DNA of 64,000 bases, from contig NZ_CP155073.1 of assembly GCF_039621805.1 (NCBI RefSeq), positions 1,116,001 through 1,180,000 on the forward strand, given 5' to 3'. Shown in pieces: positions 37,644-50,969 of the stretch; position 1 is the first letter of the stretch, and every line of letters starts with the position of its first letter. The stretch is from Paraburkholderia sp. PREW-6R (GTDB lineage: Bacteria > Pseudomonadota > Gammaproteobacteria > Burkholderiales > Burkholderiaceae). The translations under genes and the position numbers were made by a program. Below the pieces are notes generated by a model. It did no database searches, had not been told where the DNA came from, and saw only the letters and a program-made list of their open reading frames with translations.

Positions 37644-37961
37644 ATGATCGATGGACTGGTGGGCGGCCGCTTGTACGGCGAAGCGCAGATTCGCACGGGT
37701 CAGAACGGCAGCCGGTTTGTGACGTGCAAGCTTCGCGCGACCACCAAAGACGGTGACACGATATTCGTCAACGTGATCGCATTCGACGACGCCGTGCAGA
37801 CCGCATTGCTCGCACTGGCCGACGCGGACAGCGTCGCGCTGAGCGGCACGATAACCCCTAAGGTGTGGACCGACAAGAACGGTCTCGTCAAACCCGCGAT
37901 CGACATGATCGCGCATAGACTGCTGAGCGCTTATGACGGCCGTCGGGAAGGTGAGCACTAA
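37644..37961 (+). CDS. Short single-stranded-DNA-binding (OB-fold) protein
   Basis: A 105-residue protein resembling the OB-fold core of SSB (MIDGLVGGRLYGEAQIRTGQ, then FVTCKLRATTKDGDTIFVNV and the VALSGTITPKVW strand). It lacks the acidic C-terminal tail with terminal Phe that standard SSB uses to recruit partners, so it is not the replicative SSB. Similar solitary short SSB-like proteins are found in Burkholderia; their role is unclear. GGAGCAGGG precedes the ATG. Confidence 0.72.
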   Translation: MIDGLVGGRLYGEAQIRTGQNGSRFVTCKLRATTKDGDTIFVNVIAFDDAVQTALLALADADSVALSGTITPKVWTDKNGLVKPAIDMIAHRLLSAYDGRREGEH

Positions 37962-38158
37962 GGCGCACGGGGCTGGCTGCAGACGCGGGGGCAGGGCGGT
38001 CAGGTCGCTACAGCCAGGGTAATACCGCATTCAGAAAAAAGCCGCCGGGAAAGTGTCCTGAAAAAACCATAGTCCGCTTTCGTTATTTCCCCTGCGGATC
38101 GATTTCCCCCTACTATCAGCAACAAAACCGGGAATTGAAAAACAGGGGTTACACGATC

Positions 38159-39676
38159 ATGGACCGCCACCGTTCGCTGGGCGTGGTAACCGGCGCGGCG
38201 CAATTCGCCTGCGCCGACGTGCTGAGCCGGCTGACCACCGCCTCCCGCGAGCAAGGCGCTCGCTGCCCCATCGACCTCGTTTTCGAGCCGCATGCGTGGC
38301 AAGGTTCTTCGTTGCAGAGCGCGGCGAGCACCGGGTTCAAACTGCATGTTTTCGATACGATGCGTGCTTTCGAGAAACGCGGCATCGACGGCATCGTGCT
38401 GCCGTGCTTCCTGAGCCATACGTTCATCGACGAACTCACGGCCAACGTCAACGTGCCCGTCGCCAACATCATGAGCGCGCTGGTGGCGCATGTGCGGCAC
38501 ACGTGGCCTTCAGTACACCGTATCGGTGTGCTCACTTCCAGCGCGATTCGCGAGAATGGCCTCTTTGAACGCTATTTCGACGCGGACCGCAATCAGATTC
38601 TCTACCCGCGCAGCCAAAGCGGCGCCGACGGCGTGACGAGCGCGGTCTACTCGAAAAACGGTATCCGAAGCGGTCGGTTGAACGGGCGCCCGGTCGAACT
38701 GCTGCGCGCCGCAAGCGAAGACCTGATCGCGCAAGGCGCCGAGATCATACTGCCTGGCCTGACCGAAGTGTCGCTCGTGAGTCGCGCGCTCGGCCCGCTG
38801 CCAGTGCCGGTCGTGGACAGCAATCTTGTCTACGCCCACTACGTGGCCGCGTCCCCGTTTGCGCAGCGGCAGCGGCCTTTCAAGGTGGGTGTGGTGGGCG
38901 GCGTCGGCCCGGCGGCGACCGTCGATTTCATGAGCAGGCTGGTGCGTAATACGCCCGCCTCGCGCGACCAGGACCATATCCGGATCATGGTCGAACAGAA
39001 TCCGCACATTCCCGACCGCACGCAGGCGCTGATTGCGGGCGGAGAGGACCCGACGCTCGCGCTTTACGCCGCGTGCAAAACGCTGGAAGAGGGCGGCGCG
39101 GACGTCATTGCGATTCCGTGCAATACGGCTCACGCGTTCGTCGACCAGATACAGCCTTCGCTCGGTATTCCGATCGTCAACATGCTGACGTGCACCGCCG
39201 ACCATTTGCGCAAGGCTTTTCCTGCGCTGGGCGATGTCGGCGTGCTGGCCACCTCGGGGACGCTTGCGAGCGGCGTCTACCGGACGGCGCTCGAAGCGCG
39301 CGGCTTTGCCCAGATCACCCCGCACCCGGATGCGCAGGCGCGTCTGATGAACGCGATCTACGGTCCACGCGGCGCGAAAGCCGGCTTTACACGCGGCGAA
39401 TGCGTGGACGATCTCGCCGCCGCCGTTGACGATCTCGTGTCGCAAGGCGCACGGGTCATCGTGCTCGGCTGCACCGAACTGCCCTTGCTGCTGCGCGACA
39501 CTGCGCTGCTGCATCGGCACGGCGCCGCGCTCCACTGGATCGATCCGGGCGATGTGCTGGCGAAGCGCTGTGTTGCCTATGCACTGGGGCGGATCGACCT
39601 GCTCGATGCTGACCCCATACCGATTCCGGCCTCCGCGCACCCGCTGCCGAGCGGCGCGGAACGCGCATACGGCTAG
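38159..39676 (+). CDS. Tandem aspartate/glutamate racemase-family protein (two domains fused)
   Basis: A 505-residue protein made of two Asp/Glu-racemase domains. Domain 1 (about 1-235) starts LGVVTGAAQFACADVLSRL and keeps the first catalytic Cys83 (LPCFLSHTF), but the second reads PGLTEVS with Leu201 where the family has Cys. Domain 2 (about 243-475) starts VGVVGGVGPAATVDFMSRL and keeps both, Cys321 (IPCNTAHAF) and Cys438 (LGCTELPLL). So only domain 2 should racemise an amino acid. ATG 38159 follows AGGGG; a TTG eight codons upstream is in frame. Substrate unknown; aspartate is a fair guess. Confidence 0.82.
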   Translation: MDRHRSLGVVTGAAQFACADVLSRLTTASREQGARCPIDLVFEPHAWQGSSLQSAASTGFKLHVFDTMRAFEKRGIDGIVLPCFLSHTFIDELTANVNVPVANIMSALVAHVRHTWPSVHRIGVLTSSAIRENGLFERYFDADRNQILYPRSQSGADGVTSAVYSKNGIRSGRLNGRPVELLRAASEDLIAQGAEIILPGLTEVSLVSRALGPLPVPVVDSNLVYAHYVAASPFAQRQRPFKVGVVGGVGPAATVDFMSRLVRNTPASRDQDHIRIMVEQNPHIPDRTQALIAGGEDPTLALYAACKTLEEGGADVIAIPCNTAHAFVDQIQPSLGIPIVNMLTCTADHLRKAFPALGDVGVLATSGTLASGVYRTALEARGFAQITPHPDAQARLMNAIYGPRGAKAGFTRGECVDDLAAAVDDLVSQGARVIVLGCTELPLLLRDTALLHRHGAALHWIDPGDVLAKRCVAYALGRIDLLDADPIPIPASAHPLPSGAERAYG

Positions 39677-40067
39677 CCACCTTCTCACATTCGCAAGCGT
39701 CTGCCGGGACGGACAGCCGGGGATGGCACTAACATTCGGCGAGCATTCATTCACACCGGGACCGTGCCTGCCATTGACACGTTATCGCACCTTGCGGCGG
39801 CGGCTCCTGGCGCCAGACCGGCGGCACAACGCTTGCTCCCTATAGCCTGCCGACGGTTGCTTGACGATGACCGGCGGCGTCGCTTCGCAGCCTCTTTCTC
39901 TCCTCCCGCAACGTGGCGACCTCGTGGAAAACTGTATAAATATACAGTATAGTATTCCGTTGCAGCAGGGTTCGGGCGTGTTTTCACCGCCGGCCCAGCT
40001 TCACTGAACTTGCGCGGTCGCGAGGCGTCCGTGAGAGGTAGCCCACTCATTCAGACGGTCGAAAAAA
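39677..40067. other. Intergenic region upstream of the large uvrA gene
   Basis: No convincing gene on either strand; short open frames here have the random composition of GC-rich antisense frames. The notable content is the LexA box at 39932-39947 within a short AT-rich patch. The transcript from there to the TTG start at 40068 would have an untranslated leader of about 100 bases. Confidence 0.5.
39932..39947. promoter_or_regulatory. Perfect LexA (SOS) box
   Basis: CTGTATAAATATACAG is an exact CTGT-N8-ACAG LexA site with an AT-rich alternating centre, as in strong SOS boxes. TATAGT at 39949-39954 may be the -10 of the promoter that it covers. The next gene downstream is the tandem UvrA; nothing convincing lies in the other direction. 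Confidence 0.88.
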
Positions 40068-45953
<5,886 letters not shown>

Positions 45954-45959
45954 GCAAAT

Positions 45960-45993
45960 AACAGGAGCGGCGCACCTGTCGCGCCCTCTTGTT
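45960..45993 (+). terminator. Hairpin after the tandem uvrA gene
   Basis: AACAGGAG and CTCTTGTT plus GGCGC/GCGCC form a 13-pair stem with one bulged C and one wobble, 6 bases after the stop codon. There is no long T-run, so strength is uncertain. Confidence 0.6.
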
Positions 45994-46478
45994 AACTCAT
46001 CATAGCCGGGATGGAAAACCCTGGCCCAGGAAAGCGAATTAATCCCTATTGTGGCGCAGCGCCTTATTCAATTCGGTGCGTTAAATGTTTTGTGGGCGAT
46101 ATGTAATTAAAAATAATGATTTCGTAATTTCATTTACGCGTATTTGAAATGCCTAATTGATGTGGTTTAAATACAGCAAAAAACAGGTTTAAGCGTTGTT
46201 TTCCTTCTGCTATGTTTTGCCTCGGCCGCACAGTGTTTTCGTGCGGAGGCGAGCGCCTGACTGACTTAAGCATGAACCCGCCGCCGGCAACGGGTCACTC
46301 CCCGCAAACGCCCGCCGGACAAGGTTTTGCGCAACCACGTCCCTGTTGTCCGCAGCATGCCTTCGAGACGTGCTCGAGCGTCACCACGCTACTGTGTCCC
46401 AACTATCGATCAGGTCATCGCCTGTTTGCTTCCGCTGGAATTACGGTAGCTCCTCTATAGCAACACATGTAGCGCGCC

Positions 46479-46500
46479 GTTTAGAGTGTTATCTCTAAAC
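46479..46500. repeat. Perfect inverted repeat, candidate operator for tonB system 2
   Basis: GTTTAGAG and CTCTAAAC are exact inverted 8-base arms around TGTTAT. It lies about 26 bases upstream of a TTGACC -35-like hexamer, a typical place for a dimeric regulator to bind. The central AGAGTGTT is repeated upstream of the XRE-cupin gene at 50891-50898. Confidence 0.6.
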
Positions 46501-46560
46501 TAAGTATGCTTACATCAAAAAAAGTTTGACCACGGATTTTTTGTCCTGCTATTGTTGCCT
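46497..46560 (+). promoter_or_regulatory. Conserved upstream element, copy A (before tonB system 2)
   Basis: Positions 46497-46530 match 50908-50941 without gaps at 26 of 34 bases, counted by eye, and similarity continues with small gaps through TGTCCTGCTATTGTT. It contains TTGACC (46526-46531), an 18-base spacer and TGCTATTGT, which could be a sigma-70 promoter with an extended -10. It also contains the imperfect palindrome TAAGTATGCTTA. Confidence 0.6.
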
Positions 46561-46893
46561 CCCATGAAATGCATGGTGACATCCGTATGAAAAGTTCCAT
46601 TTAGCGTGGCGCGAGTGCATGACGGATGGCCGGCACTCATGTCAGTCCGAGACGACTGAATCGATTTCGCTCTATTAGTAGTTCTACCTAGTTTTAATGT
46701 CTCGTTTCGAAGATCCCGTACGGCAGTGATGTGACTGCGGTCGCTCCGGCTTTATCGGAGCGAGGCAAATCGTTCAATTTGGACTACATATCAACGCTGT
46801 GCCGATCATATCGATCGGTCGAAGTGAATGCTGTTTGCGGTAGTCAGCGCATTGCAGTGACAGAAATGAATGGTTCACGCCGGAGGAGTAAAG

Positions 46894-47607
46894 GTGGGTA
46901 CGAAAGTTGAGGGGCAGTTTCCGGCAACAACAGCCCGGACGGAAAGGCCGGGACGCCCGCGAGAGTTCGGGCGCAAGCAGCAGAATCCAGTGCGCCGCTT
47001 TGGCGGCATCGCAGTCGTTCTACTCCTGCACGTCGTGCTGATCTACGCACTGATCAACGGCCTTGCCACCAAGGTCGTGCAGGTCATTCAGCATCCGATC
47101 GAAACGAAAATCATCGAGCCGGTGAAGCCGCCGCCACCGCCGCCGCTGCCCACCGTGCAACTGCCGCCGCCTAAGTTCGCCCCTCCGCCGCCGCCGTTCG
47201 TGCCGCCGCCGGAAGTGCAGGTGCAAACGCCGCCGCAACCGACCATCACGCACCAGGCTGCGCCCGTGGTGTCGGCGCCGGCTGTCGCGCCGCCCGCACC
47301 GCCGGCCCCGCCCGCGCCGACGCCCAAGCCTGTGAGCAGCGAAGTCGGTGTGGCCTGCCCGAACTCGGACCAGATCCGCTCGTCGATCCGCTATCCGAAG
47401 GAAGCACAGGAAAACAACGTGACCGGCGACGTCCTGATCGAATTCGTCGTCGACGCGCAAGGCCATATCACGAATGAACGTGTTGCCAAGTCGTCAGAAG
47501 ATTCCTCACTGGATCGCGCGGCATTCAACGCGGTCAAGCAGTTCACGTGCGTTTCCCAAGGCCAGGCTGTCCGTGTGCAAGTTCCGTTCTCGTTTAACCT
47601 GAACTGA
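46894..47607 (+). CDS. tonB: Energy transducer TonB (system 2)
   Basis: A 237-residue TonB with a basic N-terminus, a membrane anchor (FGGIAVVLLLHVVLIYALIN), a Pro-rich spacer (about residues 70-145, with several PPPPP runs) and a TonB_C domain (SIRYPKEAQENNVTGDVLIEFVVD). The GTG at 46894 is preferred because GGAGGAG lies six bases before it; the ATG at 46870 eight codons upstream has no ribosome site. It heads tonB-exbB-exbD-exbD-TPR on one strand. It differs strongly from the TonB at 11618. Confidence 0.92.
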   Translation: MGTKVEGQFPATTARTERPGRPREFGRKQQNPVRRFGGIAVVLLLHVVLIYALINGLATKVVQVIQHPIETKIIEPVKPPPPPPLPTVQLPPPKFAPPPPPFVPPPEVQVQTPPQPTITHQAAPVVSAPAVAPPAPPAPPAPTPKPVSSEVGVACPNSDQIRSSIRYPKEAQENNVTGDVLIEFVVDAQGHITNERVAKSSEDSSLDRAAFNAVKQFTCVSQGQAVRVQVPFSFNLN

Positions 47608-47683
47608 CGTCACAGGCTGTTCGGTACCGGTAGCGATTTATCAGTCTTAGTTGAGAAGTTGTACTAATGAACTTGGAGCAGGC

Positions 47684-48589
47684 ATGAAGAAGCGTACTCT
47701 CGCCGCACTGGCGGCAAGCATGTTGATCGCCGTAACCACGGTGGATACCTTTGTCGCACCGCATATGGCGCAAGCGCAGGCAAGCGACGCCACCGCGTCG
47801 GCCGCTGCACCGGCCACCGCCGCACCGCAAACCGCAGGCTCCGCCGCTGACGAAGCGGTGCCGCCGCCCGCACCGGCCACGTCGGAGACCGTCAACAATC
47901 CGTACGGACTCGGCGCGCTCTGGAAGAACGGCGACTTCGTTGCCCGTTTCGTGCTGATCCTGCTCGTACTGATGTCCATGGGCAGCTGGTACATCATGAT
48001 CACCAAGTTCTTCGAGCAGTTCCGTGCGAACCGTCGTGCGAAGAGCGCAGACGAGCAACTGTGGGCAGCGCCGTCGCTTGCCGAGGGCGCAAAGCTGCTC
48101 GACGAAGCGTCGCCGTTCCGCTTCATCGCGGAAACCGCGATCGAAGCCGGCGAGCATCACGACGAAGCGCTGCTCGAAGCAGTGGATCGCAACACGTGGA
48201 TCGATACGTCGGTCGAACGCGCGATCACCAACGTGTCGAACCGCCTGCAGGACGGTCTGGCATTCCTCGGCACGGTCGGCTCGACGGCGCCGTTCGTCGG
48301 CCTGTTCGGCACGGTCTGGGGTATCTATCACGCGCTGACGGCAATCGGTATTGCCGGTCAGGCTTCGATCGACAAGGTTGCGGGGCCGGTCGGCGAGGCG
48401 CTGATCATGACCGCGATCGGTCTCGCGGTGGCGGTGCCCGCCGTGCTCGGCTACAACTTCCTGGTTCGCCGCAACAAGTCGGTGATGGAGCGTGTCCGTG
48501 CGTTCGGCGCGCAGCTGCATACCGTACTGCTGGCCGGCAGCCGCCGCTCGGCGCGTGCAACGGCTCGCGAAACATCGCTGGCTCAATAA
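47684..48589 (+). CDS. exbB: ExbB proton-channel protein with cleavable-type N-terminal extension (system 2)
   Basis: A 301-residue ExbB/TolQ-family protein. Unlike ExbB of system 1 it has a long N-terminal extension: a signal-like hydrophobic segment (LAALAASMLIAVTTVDTFVA), then an Ala/Pro-rich periplasmic stretch to about residue 75. The conserved core follows (FVARFVLILLVLMSMGSWYI, GSTAPFVGLFGTVWGIYHAL, GPVGEALIMTAIGLAVAVPA). This extended type is also seen in xanthomonads and other proteobacteria. GGAGCAGG precedes the ATG at 47684. Confidence 0.92.
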   Translation: MKKRTLAALAASMLIAVTTVDTFVAPHMAQAQASDATASAAAPATAAPQTAGSAADEAVPPPAPATSETVNNPYGLGALWKNGDFVARFVLILLVLMSMGSWYIMITKFFEQFRANRRAKSADEQLWAAPSLAEGAKLLDEASPFRFIAETAIEAGEHHDEALLEAVDRNTWIDTSVERAITNVSNRLQDGLAFLGTVGSTAPFVGLFGTVWGIYHALTAIGIAGQASIDKVAGPVGEALIMTAIGLAVAVPAVLGYNFLVRRNKSVMERVRAFGAQLHTVLLAGSRRSARATARETSLAQ

Positions 48590-48601
48590 GCGGAGTTCGT
48601 C

Positions 48602-49024
48602 ATGGCAATGAGCGTTGGGCAGGAAGATAACGACGAGGTCATCTCCAGTATCAACACCACGCCGCTCGTCGATGTGATGCTGGTTCTGCTGATCATCTTT
48701 CTGATCACGATTCCGGTGGTCACGCACACGGTGCCGGTGCAGTTGCCGAAGGAAACGATCCAGCCGCTGCAGACCACGCCCAAAAGTATCGTCATCGCGG
48801 TGAATCGCGACGGTGATTTCTTCTGGAACGAGAAGCAGGTGGATGCACCCACGTTGCTCGCGCGTCTGAAGACGGTCTCCGTCATGACGCCGCAGCCGGA
48901 AGTGCATGTCCGCGGCGATCAGAGTGCGCGCTATGAGTTCATTGGCCGGGTGATTACCGCGTGCGAACGCGCCGGTATTGCCAAGGTTTCGTTTATCACC
49001 GAGCCGCCCGCGCGCGGCGGCTAA
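48602..49024 (+). CDS. exbD: ExbD proton-channel protein, first copy (system 2)
   Basis: A 140-residue ExbD/TolR protein with one transmembrane helix (PLVDVMLVLLIIFLITIPV) carrying the essential Asp, and a periplasmic domain (VHVRGDQSARYEFIGRVITA). It starts 12 bases after exbB. A second, divergent ExbD follows. In Xanthomonas a tonB-exbB-exbD1-exbD2 cluster is known, in which exbD2 is dispensable for iron but needed in other processes. Confidence 0.92.
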   Translation: MAMSVGQEDNDEVISSINTTPLVDVMLVLLIIFLITIPVVTHTVPVQLPKETIQPLQTTPKSIVIAVNRDGDFFWNEKQVDAPTLLARLKTVSVMTPQPEVHVRGDQSARYEFIGRVITACERAGIAKVSFITEPPARGG

Positions 49025-49128
49025 CTTTGCACGAAGTCGGATCGGGTGTCCTGCATGGACCGGAGTGAGCGCCAGTGCGAACTCCGGCCGGCAGAGCAGG
49101 CGCACGGTCCGAACGACAGGAGCCGATC

Positions 49129-49557
49129 ATGGGTATGAACGTATCGTCAGGCGGCGGCAGCGAACCGGATGTGATGGTCGACATCAACACCACGCCGCTG
49201 ATCGACGTGATGCTGGTGTTGCTCATCATGCTGATCATCACCATTCCGATCCAGACGCACGCAATCAAGATGAATCTGCCGGTCGGCAATCCGCCGCCGC
49301 CGATCACGCAGCCGGAAGTCGTGCAGATCGATATCGACTTCGACGGCACCACGACGTGGAATGGCCAGCCGGTGCCGGACCGCGCGGCGCTCGAAAGCCG
49401 TCTCGCGCAGGTCGCGGCCGAGCCGGTGCAGGCCGAGATTCATCTGCGTCCGAACAAGCTGGTGCCGTACAAGGATGTCGCGGCGGTGATGGCTTCCGCA
49501 CAACGATTGGGCGCGACGAAGATCGGCCTGATCGGTAACGAGCAATACATGCAATAA
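49129..49557 (+). CDS. exbD: ExbD proton-channel protein, second copy (system 2)
   Basis: A 142-residue ExbD/TolR protein with the helix PLIDVMLVLLIMLIITIPI and a periplasmic part containing AEIHLRPNKLVPYKDVAAVM. It is only moderately similar to the ExbD just upstream, so the pair is an old duplication, not a recent one. CAGGAG precedes the ATG at 49129. Nine bases separate it from the next gene, suggesting tight coupling. Confidence 0.92.
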   Translation: MGMNVSSGGGSEPDVMVDINTTPLIDVMLVLLIMLIITIPIQTHAIKMNLPVGNPPPPITQPEVVQIDIDFDGTTTWNGQPVPDRAALESRLAQVAAEPVQAEIHLRPNKLVPYKDVAAVMASAQRLGATKIGLIGNEQYMQ

Positions 49558-49566
49558 GGAAGGGCA

Positions 49567-50772
49567 ATGCGCACGATCCATCGACGTTTCAGACACGCGG
49601 TCATCGCGGCCGCGGTGAGCGGGCTGTCCGCGTTTGCCGTGCTGCCGGCGGTATCTCATGCAGCGGACACGTTGCGGCCCGATATCGCGAAGCCGCTGAA
49701 TGCCGCGCAGGATCTCTATCGCGCGCACAAGTACAAGGACGCGTTGACGAAGATCGACCAGGCCGCGGCCGTACCCGGCAAGACGCCATACGAAAGCTAT
49801 ATGGTCGAGGAAATGCGCGGCGCGGCGGCGGTAGCGGCCGGAGAGAACGGCGTTGCTGCTCAGGCGTACGAAACGTTGCTGGCGTCAGGCAAGCTGACGG
49901 GCGCGGACGAGCAGCGCACCAGCGCTGCGCTCGCCGGCATCTACTTTCAGCAAAAGAACTATGCGCAAGCGGCGAAAGTGGCGCAGCGTTATCTGAAATC
50001 GGGCGGTACGGATCCCGATATGCGAACTTTGCTCGTGCAGTCGTACTACCTGTCGAACGATTGCGCCGATGTGGTGAGCCTGCTCAAGCCGACCGTCGAC
50101 GCACAGGCGCGCGCGGGCCACGCGCCGGATGAGTCGCAACTGCAACTGCTCGGCACCTGCGCGCAGCGCGTGAAAGACGACGCAACCTATCGCAGTGCGC
50201 TTGAAAAGCTCGTCGCGTATCACCCGAAGCAATCGTACTGGGACGATCTCTTCTCGGCGATTCGCAACAAGCCGGGCTATTCATCGGCGCTCGACATCGA
50301 CACTTATCGTCTGCGCCGCGCGACGGGCTCGCTGTCCACTGCCGACGACTACATGGAGATGACGCAGCTTGCCATCGTCGCGGGCACGACTGCCGAAGGC
50401 AAGCAGGTGATCGACCAGGGCTTCGCATCAGGTGTGCTCGGACACGACGCGCAGGCAGATCGCGAGAAGCGTTTGCAGGCACTTGCCGCAAAGCGCGCGC
50501 AGGCTCCGGCCGATCCGGCGAATCCTGTTGCGCCGGTGAACGCAGCCTTCAACCAGGTTTTTGCGGGACAGGCCAAACAGGGCATCGCGGCCATGGACGC
50601 GGCGATCGCGAAGGGCGGACTGGACCATCCCGATCAGGCGCAGTTGCATCTTGGCGAAGCCTACTACCTGGCCGGCGACAAGGCTCGTGCAGTGCAGACG
50701 TTCCGCGCCGTCAAAGGCAACGATGGTTCGGCCGACCTCGCCCGGCTGTGGGTGCTGGTGGCGTCCAAATAG
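49567..50772 (+). CDS. Periplasmic tetratricopeptide-like repeat protein linked to TonB system 2
   Basis: A 401-residue protein with a signal peptide (AVIAAAVSGLSAFAVLPAVSHA) and alpha-helical TPR/Sel1-like repeats throughout (AAQDLYRAHKYKDALTKIDQ, ALAGIYFQQKNYAQAAKVAQ, LHLGEAYYLAGDKARAVQTF). No enzymatic motif is seen. Its tight spacing after exbD suggests that it acts with the TonB complex, perhaps as a periplasmic scaffold or coupling partner. This is an inference from position; such TonB-linked repeat proteins are poorly studied. No terminator was recognised between it and the regulator 190 bases downstream. Confidence 0.8.
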   Translation: MRTIHRRFRHAVIAAAVSGLSAFAVLPAVSHAADTLRPDIAKPLNAAQDLYRAHKYKDALTKIDQAAAVPGKTPYESYMVEEMRGAAAVAAGENGVAAQAYETLLASGKLTGADEQRTSAALAGIYFQQKNYAQAAKVAQRYLKSGGTDPDMRTLLVQSYYLSNDCADVVSLLKPTVDAQARAGHAPDESQLQLLGTCAQRVKDDATYRSALEKLVAYHPKQSYWDDLFSAIRNKPGYSSALDIDTYRLRRATGSLSTADDYMEMTQLAIVAGTTAEGKQVIDQGFASGVLGHDAQADREKRLQALAAKRAQAPADPANPVAPVNAAFNQVFAGQAKQGIAAMDAAIAKGGLDHPDQAQLHLGEAYYLAGDKARAVQTFRAVKGNDGSADLARLWVLVASK

Positions 50773-50881
50773 AACGGTGTAGATCCGGCCGACACGTTTG
50801 ATCGATTGGCTGCGTTCGGAGCGGCTTCATGCTTCGAACGCGAGCTTCGCTGCACTCGCCGATCGGCAATCCGGCGCAATG

Positions 50882-50969
50882 GTTTAAAGGAGAGTGTTGT
50901 ACGCAATAAACATAGTTTGCATATATCAAACTAATTTTGACTACAGGATTCTGTCTTGCTATGGTTTTG
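50882..50969 (+). promoter_or_regulatory. Conserved upstream element, copy B (before XRE-cupin gene)
   Basis: Second copy of the element seen at 46479-46560. Shared parts are AGAGTGTT (50891-50898), the 34-base ungapped block 50908-50941, and a GGATT..TGTC.TGCTAT block running into the start codon at 50961. If TTGACT/TATGGT (50937, 50960) is the promoter, transcription would begin after the only sensible ATG, so in this copy the element may instead be an operator downstream of another promoter (for example TTGTAC ... TATATC). Confidence 0.55.

Larger units (their letters stand above)
45994..46893. other. AT-rich non-coding region and long leader of tonB system 2
   Basis: About 900 bases without a credible gene. 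The left half (roughly 46040-46210) is markedly AT-rich compared with everything around it (runs such as GTAATTAAAAATAATGATTT). The middle holds an inverted repeat (46479-46500) and a candidate promoter/operator segment shared with the XRE-cupin gene. From about 46560 to the tonB start there would be a leader of some 330 bases with hairpins at 46613-46638 (GAGTGC/GCACTC) and 46741-46763 (TCGCTCCG/CGGAGCGA, 7-base loop). No known riboswitch was recognised. Confidence 0.55.

Noticed and set aside
39751..40050. Possible gene divergent from the LexA box (99 codons, minus)
   Set aside because: No start with a ribosome site after the box, Arg/Ser-rich random composition, and no SOS-gene family (sulA, imuA) recognised.
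46212..46460. 82-codon plus-strand frame in the AT-rich intergenic region
   Set aside because: No ribosome site, no hydrophobic or domain pattern, and a Cys/Pro-rich random composition.
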